Below, piece after piece: positions 1-8,589 of a stretch of DNA of 64,000 bases; position 1 is the stretch's first letter; each line of letters starts with the position of its first letter. Source of the stretch: Prolixibacteraceae bacterium (GTDB lineage: Bacteria; Bacteroidota; Bacteroidia; Bacteroidales; Prolixibacteraceae); contig CP081303.1 of assembly GCA_019720755.1 (NCBI GenBank), positions 1,178,001 through 1,242,000 on the forward strand, in the 5' to 3' direction. A program made the position numbers and the translations under genes. The notes below the pieces were generated by a model. The model saw only the letters and a list, made by a program, of their open reading frames with translations. It had not been told where the DNA came from and did not search any database.

Positions 1-2
1 TG

Positions 3-890
3 GCTAAATGGTTTGATCGACAGGCTAATGGTGCTTTCGATGTGAATTTGGTGTCAGAGAGAGGTCTTTATAATGCAACGATACTAGAGAAGGCTGTGGC
101 TGAAAATAGTGCTAGAGGAGTGGCAGCATTGCAAGATGCAGGGGAGAACCTGATTCCAAAAACATTCCTTGTGGTTTCGAAGATGAATTTTGTGGAGAAT
201 AGTACCATTGCTGCCGTTGCTTATGCTGCTGCAAAGACGAAGGCTGCGAAGATTACGAATCCTATCGCTAAGAAGAGTGCATTGATGGCTGCAGAAGCTG
301 CTTTCAATAAGATGAAGGAGGGCTACAGTGTGTGGACTGTTTCTTATCTGTATCAGTTGAATTGGAATGAAGAGGTTGCCCAGACTTTCTATTCAAAATA
401 TTGGATGGATGGATCGAATCTTTCTGCAGAGAAAAAGGCTGCTTTTGATCACTCAAATCTATTCTCGATGAAGTATGTTGGAAATACTTATGTAAGTAGT
501 TTGGTGACTTTTTCGTTGAAAGATCGCTCTAAAGAGGAGACAATCCAGTTGGCTACGGTGCGTAATATTGACAAGATTTATGCGAAATTACAGAAAGAGT
601 ATGATGCATTCCAAGTGATGACACCACTGTTGACTGTAAAACCTTGTACTGCAAAGATTGGAATGAAAGAGGGTTTGACAGGAAAAGAGAAGTTTCAAGT
701 ACTAGAGCAGATTGTGGATGAGGCGACAGGTAAGGTGCACTATAAAGTGAAAGGAACCATTTCTTTGAACAAGAGTAAGATATGGGATAACAGATACCAG
801 TTGGCAGAGAATAAAGAAGAACTAGATGCAACTTACTTCAAAGGAGGAAAGAAATTTTATCCTGGAATGCTATTGAAGCAGATTAAGTAG
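3..890 (+). CDS. Conserved secreted-type protein of unknown function, 5' end outside the window
   Basis: The reading frame is open from the window's left edge, so the real start lies upstream; the first GTG at 42 is internal. About 295 residues are visible. The sequence is rich in Ala, Lys and Glu and has no cofactor or catalytic motif that I recognise. The visible part starts AKWFDRQANGAFDVNL and ends FYPGMLLKQIK. It resembles conserved Bacteroidota proteins of unknown function, but I cannot name a family. It is followed at short distance by three co-directional genes for exported proteins, including a DUF6175 member, which suggests one operon. The N-terminal signal peptide, if any, is outside the window. 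Confidence 0.8.
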   Translation, partial: AKWFDRQANGAFDVNLVSERGLYNATILEKAVAENSARGVAALQDAGENLIPKTFLVVSKMNFVENSTIAAVAYAAAKTKAAKITNPIAKKSALMAAEAAFNKMKEGYSVWTVSYLYQLNWNEEVAQTFYSKYWMDGSNLSAEKKAAFDHSNLFSMKYVGNTYVSSLVTFSLKDRSKEETIQLATVRNIDKIYAKLQKEYDAFQVMTPLLTVKPCTAKIGMKEGLTGKEKFQVLEQIVDEATGKVHYKVKGTISLNKSKIWDNRYQLAENKEELDATYFKGGKKFYPGMLLKQIK

Positions 891-907
891 GGTCAAATAT
901 TGTATTG

Positions 908-954
908 TACAGGGCCATCTTATTTTCTAGATAGGGAGTGGATGGTTCCCTGTA
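908..954 (+). other. Inverted repeat between first and second gene
   Basis: TACAGGGCCATC (908-919) is matched by GATGGTTCCCTGTA (941-954), allowing a two-base bulge, around a 21-nt loop. There is no T-run, so it is not a classical terminator. It could be an attenuating or processing hairpin in an operon transcript. Confidence 0.4.
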
Positions 955-972
955 TCTATAATTTCAAAATAG

Positions 973-1515
973 ATGAGACAACGATTCTTACTAATGGGAA
1001 TGATTCTTCTTTCGATATCTATCACGACAGGGGTGTGTCAATCGAAAAGAAGAGCTAGAAAGAGAGCCGCGAAAGAGAGAACTGCGTATGTGTATGAATT
1101 AAATGCTGTGGCAGAAGGGGTGGTAGGAAACTATCTTGTGGAGGTGTGGAGCTACTCTAACCACCCTGATATTGCGATAGAGCAATCGAAAAAGAATGCA
1201 GTTCATGGAATCCTTTTCAAGGGGTATCCTGGAAAGAATGATAAAGGGCTACGTATTACCCCACAAGAACCTATTATCCGAGAGATGCCTTCAGAGAAGA
1301 ATAAAAAAAAGTTTTTAGACAACTTCTTTAAGGATGAAGGGGACTATATGCAGTTTGTGACGAGGAGCAATGATGGAAGTGTGGCACCTCCAAAGGTTAT
1401 GAAGTTAGGACGGAAGAGATATAAAGTGGGAGTGGTCGTTTCGGTTCGTAAAGATGCCTTACGTAAATATATGGAGGCCCATGGTGTGGTGAAGTCTTTA
1501 ACGGATGGTTTTTAA
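973..1515 (+). CDS. Secreted protein of unknown function (180 aa)
   Basis: An N-terminal signal peptide (MRQRFLLMGMILLSISITTGVCQ) is followed by a very basic stretch (SKRRARKRAAKERTA) at about residues 24-38 and then a soluble alpha/beta domain. A Cys at residue 22 could be a lipidation site, but the lipobox is poor. No known catalytic motif was found. It lies 82 nt after the preceding gene and 6 nt before the DUF6175 gene, so the three are probably cotranscribed. Function unknown; the conserved neighbourhood suggests a shared envelope role with the downstream proteins. Confidence 0.8.
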   Translation: MRQRFLLMGMILLSISITTGVCQSKRRARKRAAKERTAYVYELNAVAEGVVGNYLVEVWSYSNHPDIAIEQSKKNAVHGILFKGYPGKNDKGLRITPQEPIIREMPSEKNKKKFLDNFFKDEGDYMQFVTRSNDGSVAPPKVMKLGRKRYKVGVVVSVRKDALRKYMEAHGVVKSLTDGF

Positions 1516-1521
1516 TGTAAT

Positions 1522-2490
1522 GTGTTTGATATGAGATATTTATTTTGTTTGTGTGTCGCTCTCTGTAGTATGGGAAGTGTGGTGTTGGGGCAAGCGAAGA
1601 AACCTACTATTATGGTGGTCCCAAGCGATGCATGGTGTGCACAGCATGGGTTTATGTTGAATTTTGATAATCAGGGAAGCGAGATGCGTATTCCTGATTA
1701 TGAACGAGCCTTTCAAGAGAGCCCAAACCTACTACTGGTGGTTAGTACTCTTAATGGTTTGATGGCCGATAGAGGTTTTCCTTTAAAAAATATGGAGAGT
1801 GTTCTGAAGAGCTTGAAACAACAGCATGCTGAGGAGATGATGATACAGTCGAAAGAGACAGGAGCTGAGATGATGGAGAGCCCTATTGATGCATTAAAGA
1901 AGGTGGCCAAGGCGGATATCTTGATGCAGGTGACTTGGACAGTGAATACTACAGGACCAAAGAAGTCTGTGACGTTTAATATACAAGGGTTGAACTCTTA
2001 TACGAACAAACAGGTGGCTACGGCTACAGGTACAGGTGCTCCCTCTATGAACTCCTCTCTACCTATACTTATAGAGGAGGCGGTAAATTCGAAGATTGAT
2101 GGTTACTGCCACCGTTTACAAGACTATTTTGGGGATCTCTTTGAAAATGGTCGTGAAGTGAATATTCATGTACGCACCTGGAGTGATTGGGGGCAAGATT
2201 TAGAGTCTGAGTTTGGAGACGATGAGCTCTCTTTTGTTATTGAGGATTGGATGCAACAGCATAGTGTGAAAGGTCGATTCAACACTACGGATGTTACGGA
2301 ATCGATGATGACATTTGAGCAGGTTCGAATCCCTATGTATTATGAAAGAAAAGGTCGTAAAGTAGCCATGGATACACGACGTTTTGTTAGAGGGTTAACC
2401 AAGTTTTTGAAGAACGCCCCCTATCATATCCCCTCTAAGGTGGTGACCAAAGGTTTGGGTGAGGTAACGATCTATTTGGGAGGTAAATAG
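1522..2490 (+). CDS. DUF6175-type secreted protein
   Basis: A 322-residue protein with a signal peptide (to about residue 24, ...GSVVLGQ). It then reads KKPTIMVVPSDAWC, MADRGFPLKNMESVLKSL, KADILMQVTWTVNTTGPKKS and ATGTGAPS, the pattern I know from Bacteroidota proteins annotated as DUF6175. The core has the look of a CsgG/TolB-N-like fold (a motif predicting a nucleotide-free alpha/beta domain after a mature N-terminus with PTIMVVP), but this is inference. Its start may be the ATG at 1531 (MRYLFCLC), which gives a cleaner signal peptide than MFDMRYL. It is separated by one base from the next gene, so translation is probably coupled. Biochemical role unknown. Confidence 0.85.
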   Translation: MFDMRYLFCLCVALCSMGSVVLGQAKKPTIMVVPSDAWCAQHGFMLNFDNQGSEMRIPDYERAFQESPNLLLVVSTLNGLMADRGFPLKNMESVLKSLKQQHAEEMMIQSKETGAEMMESPIDALKKVAKADILMQVTWTVNTTGPKKSVTFNIQGLNSYTNKQVATATGTGAPSMNSSLPILIEEAVNSKIDGYCHRLQDYFGDLFENGREVNIHVRTWSDWGQDLESEFGDDELSFVIEDWMQQHSVKGRFNTTDVTESMMTFEQVRIPMYYERKGRKVAMDTRRFVRGLTKFLKNAPYHIPSKVVTKGLGEVTIYLGGK

Positions 2491-2491
2491 G

Positions 2492-3760
2492 ATGGATAGA
2501 AGCGTTCGTTATTTGGGTGTGATGTTGGTGGCACTGTTTGGAGTGTCTGCAATCTATGCCCAGACAAAAGAGGATCAAGATAGAGTCGTGGTGACCCCCG
2601 TGGTTTCGCAATATATGAAAGGATATAATCGCTCGGTGGCTAGACTTTTAAGGAGTAAGCTAAATGGTATTGTTACTGCCCAAGGGGTTGGAGGAGGTGG
2701 TCTCTTTTCTCGTTTTGTGTTGACTGCCAATGTTCATGTTTTGGATAAAGAGGTGTTGCCTACAGCTCCACCACGTATTGCCCAGAAAGTAGAAGTTACG
2801 TTTCTTTTGGGGGATGGGGTGGATGGAAATCTTTATGCTACTACCTCAAAGGTATACAAGGGAATTGGTCGTAATGAGACCAAGGCTTATACCCAAGCAT
2901 TGAAATATATACAAGGACATGATGAAATATTTACACGTTTTTTGGCGGAAGGAAAACAGAAGATTATCATTTTCTATAAAGAACATAGCGATTTGGTTTT
3001 TAAGGAGGTGGATCAGTTGGTTGCCCGTAAGAGGTATGAGGCCGCGGTTGCAAGACTTGAAGAGATACCGAAGGTGTGTAGTGCAGTGTATGAGAAAGCA
3101 CAAGAGCGTATTGTGTTCATTGATAAGCAGCAGAAGAATGAGGTTGCCGAGCAATGTTTGTCGAAAGCACAAATGGCAGTATCTCAGCATCGATGGCAGG
3201 AGGCGAATGGGTTGCTCTATGGTATCCCTAAAGAGGCTGACTGTTATGAACAGAGCCGAAAGCTATTAGACGAGATCGAAGACGAGATCGATGGAGAGGC
3301 ACTGCAGAATGCGAAACAAGCAATGGCAACAGGATCATGGGATAGTGCTTCGAAGTGGATCTATAGTATTCTACCCTCTTCGAAATATTATGCTGAAGCA
3401 TTGACCCTTGCTAAAACAGCCAAAGAGGGAATGAGTAGTAGTGCTTTGAAGTGTGCTGAAGCAGCTTTGGCTTCTGAGGATTTTGAGAAGGTGCAGTTTT
3501 GGATTGCCAAAATAATGTCAGGAACAGTTGCTGCCAATGAGTCTAAACACTTGATAGAAGAGATGAAACAGCAGAAGGGAGAGATTGCCGAAAGAGATGC
3601 AAAAGCGGAAGCAGGCGCTTTAGAACGCCAACAGATAGAGCTGAAAAAGATGCTCTATGCATCGAAGCATGATATCTCAAATAGTGACCCTTTGAATCGA
3701 CAAGACGCATCTAAAATAAAGGATTTGAAGTATCAACTAGAGAAATGGTTTGATCAATAG
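2492..3760 (+). CDS. Secreted helical-repeat protein, last gene of the DUF6175 cluster
   Basis: A 422-residue exported protein with signal peptide MDRSVRYLGVMLVALFGVSAIYAQ. Residues about 30-150 form a beta-rich domain (VVVTPVVSQYM, GLFSRFVLTANVHVLDKEV, VEVTFLLGDGVDG). Residues 170-400 consist of repeated helical pairs with the pattern A...W..A....Y.IP, consistent with degenerate TPR-like repeats (RYEAAVARLEEIP, RWQEANGLLYGIP, SWDSASKWIYSILP, DFEKVQFWIAKI). No enzyme motif was found. It starts two bases after the DUF6175 stop, so it is translationally coupled. The beta domain and helical repeats suggest an assembly or scaffold protein in the periplasm or at the outer membrane. This is inference. 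Confidence 0.8.
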   Translation: MDRSVRYLGVMLVALFGVSAIYAQTKEDQDRVVVTPVVSQYMKGYNRSVARLLRSKLNGIVTAQGVGGGGLFSRFVLTANVHVLDKEVLPTAPPRIAQKVEVTFLLGDGVDGNLYATTSKVYKGIGRNETKAYTQALKYIQGHDEIFTRFLAEGKQKIIIFYKEHSDLVFKEVDQLVARKRYEAAVARLEEIPKVCSAVYEKAQERIVFIDKQQKNEVAEQCLSKAQMAVSQHRWQEANGLLYGIPKEADCYEQSRKLLDEIEDEIDGEALQNAKQAMATGSWDSASKWIYSILPSSKYYAEALTLAKTAKEGMSSSALKCAEAALASEDFEKVQFWIAKIMSGTVAANESKHLIEEMKQQKGEIAERDAKAEAGALERQQIELKKMLYASKHDISNSDPLNRQDASKIKDLKYQLEKWFDQ

Positions 3761-4015
3761 GTCGATGAGAATCCTACAAGTTGAGGAGAGATGCAAGGAG
3801 TGTGTTTTTGTTCTAAGTGTAGTTTGTATGTTTTTTTTGTGAAATAATGTAAAATTATTTTTTGTGGTGTGTTTTGAATGCACAGTTGCTCTCTTCCTTT
3901 GGGGGATTATTTCGTTTTTCCCTGATCCGTTAAGACTGAAAATAATGAAACAAAATGCCTTGTTGCAGGATGTGAATGAAGTTTTTTTTGATGAATTAAA
4001 TAAAGATAATAAGAT

Positions 4016-4651
4016 ATGAAAAAAAAAGTAGAAATGTCTAGATTTTTTGTGGCTGCCGTGGCTCTATTTCTGTTTGGAATCGTTGCAAAGGTAACGTATG
4101 CAAGTGATAATGATAATGTGTCAAAAAAGATTGGCTGTGAATGGAGTACTCCTGGAAGAACTGAGACTTATGACAAGGCAAATATGAAATACAGCAGATA
4201 TTACAATGCGCGATTTAAGTTTCAGTTAGAGCTCCCTTCTTCTTGGCATTTTGATGGATTGCCTCCTGCAAATAAAGATGGTCGTAAGTTTACCAATGGC
4301 AAGGATATACATCTAAGTGTATACGCTTCACACTATATGCCAGACTTTTCGCTATCTGTAAGATATGATGAAGATATTAATGATCCCAACAATGAGATTA
4401 CCTACATGAGACCAGAGGATACATACTATATTTTGAGTGGAACACTGAAGGGAACAGATCTTATTTTCTACAAAAAAATGGTGCTATCTAAAAAAGGAGA
4501 TGTGGTTAGAACTTTATATGTTACTTATCCGAAGGCACAATTGGAGCCACTACGTAGTGTGGTGGAGCATATGTGTAAGAGTTTTATAGAAAAGAGCGAT
4601 CGCTCAGCGACCAACGACCAGTTGATTCCTCTCGCCTCTTCAAGTCTATAG
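4016..4651 (+). CDS. Secreted protein of unknown function (211 aa)
   Basis: The N-terminus MKKKVEMSRFFVAAVALFLF is a basic region plus hydrophobic core, with likely cleavage after ...TYASD. The mature protein has a compact beta-rich domain (YYNARFKFQLELPSSWHFDG, FSLSVRYDEDIND, LIFYKKMVLSKKGDVVRTLYVTYP). The 'FKFQLELPSSWHFDG' start followed by alternating strands is reminiscent of PsbP/DUF1795-like folds, without firm assignment. The 255 nt upstream show no other gene. It seems monocistronic. Function unknown. Confidence 0.75.
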   Translation: MKKKVEMSRFFVAAVALFLFGIVAKVTYASDNDNVSKKIGCEWSTPGRTETYDKANMKYSRYYNARFKFQLELPSSWHFDGLPPANKDGRKFTNGKDIHLSVYASHYMPDFSLSVRYDEDINDPNNEITYMRPEDTYYILSGTLKGTDLIFYKKMVLSKKGDVVRTLYVTYPKAQLEPLRSVVEHMCKSFIEKSDRSATNDQLIPLASSSL

Positions 4652-4722
4652 GGCGTTGATAGAGGCTCGTCTGTTCTCATTTTGTTCAAGAGAAAGAGTT
4701 CACTCGGTGATTTTTCTATAAG

Positions 4723-4941
4723 ATGAGTGTTGGGAATTTGGTCTCAAAAGAGAGATGTGAAGAAATATTTAATGAAACTAAATGTAGATTTATGAAAACA
4801 AGAAATGTCGTTGATTTTAGAACCGTAAGGTTTATCTCATGTTTTGGACTTAATACGGATTGTCCTAAGTGTCAGTCAGAAGATGCATTCTATAATGGGG
4901 CTTGCTACGAATGCCCATCTTGTGGTTACGAATGGTCTTAG
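4723..4941 (+). CDS. Small zinc-ribbon protein (72 aa)
   Basis: The C-terminal 26 residues carry two CxxC knuckles, CPKC and CPSC, with Tyr-Glu-Trp at the end (C-PSCGYEWS), a typical PhnA/rubredoxin-like zinc ribbon. A further Cys lies at CYEC. The N-terminal 45 residues are polar and unassigned. It may bind zinc and a nucleic acid or protein partner, but this is inference from the ribbon alone. It stands alone, with 70 nt to the upstream gene and 133 nt to the DUF1232 gene. A different-frame reading in 4844-5029 is not considered real. Confidence 0.65.
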   Translation: MSVGNLVSKERCEEIFNETKCRFMKTRNVVDFRTVRFISCFGLNTDCPKCQSEDAFYNGACYECPSCGYEWS

Positions 4942-5074
4942 AATAAGCAATGGATGCATGGAATACCATCTTATGGGATTCAAGAAACGCCATTATACTT
5001 ATCTCGTTAAGATGTTATTGCCCGTATAAAAACAGAAGAATCCCAAATAATATAAACCAATTAAATAACAAAAT

Positions 5075-5410
5075 ATGAACGCCGATCAACAACGTAAAGC
5101 CAATAGCCAATTCAATAAGTATAGTAAAAAGGCATCTCCTGAGGATGTAAAAAAGATAAATGCCAAGCTTGGTGGAATGAATAGAGGTCCATTGAAAGCA
5201 ATATGGGATGATATTCAGAAACTTTGGAAGATGGTGAAAGATCCAAATGCGGCATGGGCAGCAAAGGCTGTAGCTATTGGCGCACTGCTTTATACGATTT
5301 CCCCTATAGATGCTGTCCCTGACTTCTTGCCTGGTGTTGGTCTTCTGGATGATGCGGGGGTCATCGCTGCTGCTGTAGCCTCACTGAAATCCGCATTGAA
5401 CAAGTATTAG
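5075..5410 (+). CDS. YkvA/DUF1232 family membrane protein
   Basis: A 111-residue protein. The C-terminal half contains the DUF1232 signature: AAKAVAIGALLYTISPIDAVPD, then FLPGVGLLDDAGVIAAAVASLKSAL, with the usual PID.VPDF.P..G..DD pattern. One or two hydrophobic segments (about residues 66-83 and 90-106) suggest membrane insertion. The N-terminal 45 residues are charged and probably cytosolic. The family is widespread and its biochemical role is not established. A strong terminator follows, so it is probably its own transcription unit or the end of one. Confidence 0.9.
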   Translation: MNADQQRKANSQFNKYSKKASPEDVKKINAKLGGMNRGPLKAIWDDIQKLWKMVKDPNAAWAAKAVAIGALLYTISPIDAVPDFLPGVGLLDDAGVIAAAVASLKSALNKY

Positions 5411-5442
5411 TTGTTGAATTAATTTGAATTTGATAATAGTAG

Positions 5443-5486
5443 GAATCCCTGTTGTGCATTATATTGGACAATAGGGATTCTTTTTT
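5443..5486 (+). terminator. Rho-independent terminator after the DUF1232 gene
   Basis: GAATCCCT (5443-5450) pairs with AGGGATTC (5473-5480) and is followed directly by six T's. The loop is 22 nt. Confidence 0.8.
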
Positions 5487-5598
5487 ATTTGTTTCAAGAT
5501 GAATATTGGAGAGGTTATAGAAGTATGGTCCTTCGTAAAATATTTGTGATTCTGCACAATCTGCGGATATATCCTTCGTGTGATTGTGCTTATTTCTG

Positions 5599-5628
5599 TT
5601 TGATCGGTATTTCTATTACTTATCTTTG
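5599..5628 (+). promoter_or_regulatory. Likely Bacteroidota-type promoter for the sensor kinase operon
   Basis: A -33 element TTTG (5599-5602) and -7 element TATCTTTG (5621-5628), matching TAnnTTTG, are 18 nt apart. Transcription would begin near 5635, about 65 nt before the kinase ATG at 5700. Confidence 0.6.
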
Positions 5629-5699
5629 CAAACTTTATGATAATAGGAGTGTAGTCGTAAGGTTTATAGATTTAGACTAAATAATTGGGTTGTGTTCGT

Positions 5700-7559
5700 A
5701 TGAAGAGAGTATTGCTTGTTTTATTGTTTTGTTTGAAGTGTTTTGTGGGGAGCTCACATGGGTTTTCGGATGAGATGTATCATCGTATTTTTCACGAGAT
5801 ATCTTCTAATAATCCCCAGGAGAGCTCTTTTAAGCAGCTAGATAGTCTGTTGTTGACTTCTTCTTTAAATAATTTTGATCGTGCTAGAATCTATAACTTA
5901 AAGGGGTTGTATCACGATTTGCTTCATGAACCTAAGGTGGCAGTGGATCAATTTAATCGTTCTTTGAAACTTTTGGGAGATAATGATAGCTGGCGTTGTA
6001 AGGTGGCTTTAAACTTGTCGGTGACCTATGTGGCAGACCATCAGTTTACAAAAGCAGCTACTTTTTTGATGCAGGTGGAGAAGCGTGCGGAGGAGATGCA
6101 GGATATTGCGTTGCAGACGAAAGTGAAGGAGTATTATGCAAACCTATATTTCAGACAAGGGGATATTAAAAAAGCTTTGTCTCAGTTGGAACGAGTGGTT
6201 CACTCTTACGAGTCGATGAAAGATACGGTGAAGATGTCACGTCTGTATAATAATTTGGCGGTGTTGTATCGTAATAATAGTTTTTACCAACAGGCGATAA
6301 AGTTTAATATGAAATCGCTTGAGTTAAGTAGTACTAAAGGGGATCGTCTTTCGGTTTCGCAATCTTATAATAATATTGGGTTGAATTATGAAGATTTGTA
6401 TTATGAATCGAATAATATGGACTATTTGCAGCAAGCTGTAGACTTTTATAAAGAGGCTACTAAGATAAAAAGAGCGTTTCCTAAGGTGTGGAATAGTGCT
6501 CTTTCTAACTTGATTCGTGTTTGTCGTTTGATGGAGGATTATGAAGATTCGGACCGCTATTTTGAGGAGTTGAGTGAGAGTAAGCGAGGAAGTTATATGG
6601 AAGTGGAGCGTGTTCTTCGCGAGAAGATGCTTTTTGATTTGAATTGTGGTCACTCTATAGATGCATATCGTAGCCTTTTTCGTTTGGACTCTATTCAACG
6701 TCTTATACGAGACCAACAGACTGCTGATTTCGAGCAGATGCTAAAGAATCAAAGAGATCTCTTTGTTTCTAAGAAAAAGGAGAAAGAGAAGGCTTTGGCT
6801 TTAACCAAAGAGCATAACTTGCGTTTGATGGCTGAAAATAGACACAACCGTTTAAAGATTTTATTTCTGTTGATCTTGATTGTGTTATTGGTAGGCGGGC
6901 TGTTGTTTGTTCACTATCATAAAAGTATTATGCACAAAAAAGAGCAAGAGAAGAAAGACTTGAAACTGACGATACTAAGATCGCAGATGAACCCTCATTT
7001 TATCTTTAATGTTCTCACCGCAATTCAGAATAGCCTTTTGGATGATGACCCGCTAAGAAGTGCAGGATATATTGCACGTTTTTCTAATTTAATTCGTAAA
7101 AACTTCGACTTTACCGATAAAGAGAGTATCTCTTTATCGGATGACTTGGATGCATTGGTTAATTATATCGAGACACAAAAGATTCGTTTTGGTGACCTTT
7201 TTGATTATCATATTCATGTGGGGGACGAGGTGAAGAGTGATTCGGTAATGGTTCCTCCTATGCTATTGCAACCTCTTGTGGAGAATGCCATTGAGCATGG
7301 TTTGAAAAAACGGAAGGAGAAGGGTCTTTTACGTGTCGAGGTAGATAAGAAGGGTTCGAAGCTTTTGTTTGTCGTAGTAGATAATGGGATAGGGTATCGT
7401 CCCTCTTCATCGGATGGAAAGAAGCATGCCTTGGATGTCTTGAAGTCTCGACTTACGTTACCCGGTTATGGAGATGAAAAGAGCTTCTATATTGGACTAG
7501 GAGAAGCGGGCATCGGCACAGAGATACGGTTTTTATTAACATTAAATAGTGATGTATAA
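5700..7559 (+). CDS. TPR-containing LytS-type sensor histidine kinase
   Basis: A 619-residue inner-membrane kinase. It has a signal peptide (MKRVLLVLLFCLKCFVGSSHG), a periplasmic TPR region (about residues 50-330, for example DRARIYNLKGLYHDLL, SRLYNNLAVLYRNNSF, SQSYNNIGLNYEDLYY), a charged coiled-coil, a transmembrane segment near 385-405 (LKILFLLILIVLLVGGLLFV), and a cytosolic His_kinase/HATPase module. The phosphoacceptor is His433 in MNPHFIFN. The N box is seen at PLVENAIEHGLKK and the G box at VDNGIGY. An in-frame TTG at 5685 exists; I prefer ATG 5700, which begins the signal peptide. It overlaps the response-regulator start and probably senses a periplasmic signal through the TPRs. The input is unknown. 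Confidence 0.93.
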   Translation: MKRVLLVLLFCLKCFVGSSHGFSDEMYHRIFHEISSNNPQESSFKQLDSLLLTSSLNNFDRARIYNLKGLYHDLLHEPKVAVDQFNRSLKLLGDNDSWRCKVALNLSVTYVADHQFTKAATFLMQVEKRAEEMQDIALQTKVKEYYANLYFRQGDIKKALSQLERVVHSYESMKDTVKMSRLYNNLAVLYRNNSFYQQAIKFNMKSLELSSTKGDRLSVSQSYNNIGLNYEDLYYESNNMDYLQQAVDFYKEATKIKRAFPKVWNSALSNLIRVCRLMEDYEDSDRYFEELSESKRGSYMEVERVLREKMLFDLNCGHSIDAYRSLFRLDSIQRLIRDQQTADFEQMLKNQRDLFVSKKKEKEKALALTKEHNLRLMAENRHNRLKILFLLILIVLLVGGLLFVHYHKSIMHKKEQEKKDLKLTILRSQMNPHFIFNVLTAIQNSLLDDDPLRSAGYIARFSNLIRKNFDFTDKESISLSDDLDALVNYIETQKIRFGDLFDYHIHVGDEVKSDSVMVPPMLLQPLVENAIEHGLKKRKEKGLLRVEVDKKGSKLLFVVVDNGIGYRPSSSDGKKHALDVLKSRLTLPGYGDEKSFYIGLGEAGIGTEIRFLLTLNSDV

Positions 7560-8298
7560 AGGAATAATTGTAGAGGATGAGTTCAATGCGCAACAGGCTC
7601 TGACTAAGATGTTGCGCTTGTTGTTTCCCCAACTAGAGATTGTAAAGATTGTCTCCTCTTTCGAAACATGTAAGCCTTATCTAGGTAAGCAGGATATTGA
7701 CTTGGTTTTTCTTGATATTGAGTTGGAGGACGGGACGAGTGTGGAGAAGCTAAAAGAGGTAGACGTGGGCTCTTCTCAGATCATTTTTACTACTGGTTAT
7801 AGTCAATATGCTATTGAGGCAATTAAGTTGAATGCTCTCGATTATTTGTTGAAGCCTATTGAACCTAGTGAGTTGAAAGGTGCTGTCGAGAAGGCTTTTG
7901 CGAAGATAGATCAGGAGAAGGAGACTAGGAAGAGGATTAAAGCAGCAAACAGAGTCCTGGATGAAGAGGCTAAGGAGTTGGTTGTGAAAACCATTGATCA
8001 GATATATTATATTCAGATAAAGGATATTGTGATGTTGCAGTCAGAAGGTGCTTATACTCGTATCTCTACTAAAGATACCACGATCTTGGCTTCGAAACAT
8101 TTAAAGTATTATGAGCAATTGGTTTCCCCTTATGGTTTTATTAGAACGCATCAATCTTTTGTGGTGAATAAGAGGTTTGTACGAAAAGTTCAGAAGAGCC
8201 ATATTCAATTGGAAGAGGGAATGGTTGCTAGTATCTCAGTTCGTAAGTATTCGGAGGTGATGGCGCTTCTTGCACAATCCGAGAGTGTGGTTTCGTAA
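7552..8298 (+). CDS. LytTR-family response regulator
   Basis: A receiver domain (residues 1-120) with acidic pair E8/D9, phosphoacceptor Asp55 (LVFLDIEL) and conserved Lys in LDYLLKP is joined to a LytTR DNA-binding domain (about 145-245; QIKDIVMLQSEGAYTRI, FIRTHQSFVVNKRFV). It is the expected partner of the kinase, whose 3' end it overlaps by eight bases. The start chosen is ATG 7552; a GTG at 7549 is also possible. LytTR proteins bind pairs of 9-bp direct repeats, which I did not locate. Target genes unknown. Confidence 0.93.
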   Translation: MYKGIIVEDEFNAQQALTKMLRLLFPQLEIVKIVSSFETCKPYLGKQDIDLVFLDIELEDGTSVEKLKEVDVGSSQIIFTTGYSQYAIEAIKLNALDYLLKPIEPSELKGAVEKAFAKIDQEKETRKRIKAANRVLDEEAKELVVKTIDQIYYIQIKDIVMLQSEGAYTRISTKDTTILASKHLKYYEQLVSPYGFIRTHQSFVVNKRFVRKVQKSHIQLEEGMVASISVRKYSEVMALLAQSESVVS

Positions 8299-8589
8299 CT
8301 CTCTTTTGCTGAGAAATTGCTATCTTAAGAGGGATTTTATATCATGTAATTGGGTATTCTATTTTTGGAGGAAACATTTTTATGAGAGGTATATTCGAAA
8401 GAGTATCCCTCTTTTTTTACGAATATCAAATGAGATCCGACGCTTTTCAATTGCTTTTGGTGGTGTGGTGTTGGTAGCGCAACTTTGTAATGTCATTAAG
8501 AAATAAGGCACATGGGAAGAGAGAAAATAACGCTTTTGATCCATAGTGTGAATCTTTAGAAACACCTAACATTATAAATATATCACATC

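Noticed and set aside
5489-5680. 63-residue reading frame
   Set aside because: Starts in the T-rich tail of a terminator, overlaps the kinase promoter elements, and has no recognisable family.
8270-8506. 78-residue reading frame downstream of the LytTR gene
   Set aside because: Overlaps the end of the response-regulator gene in another frame and has no family features.
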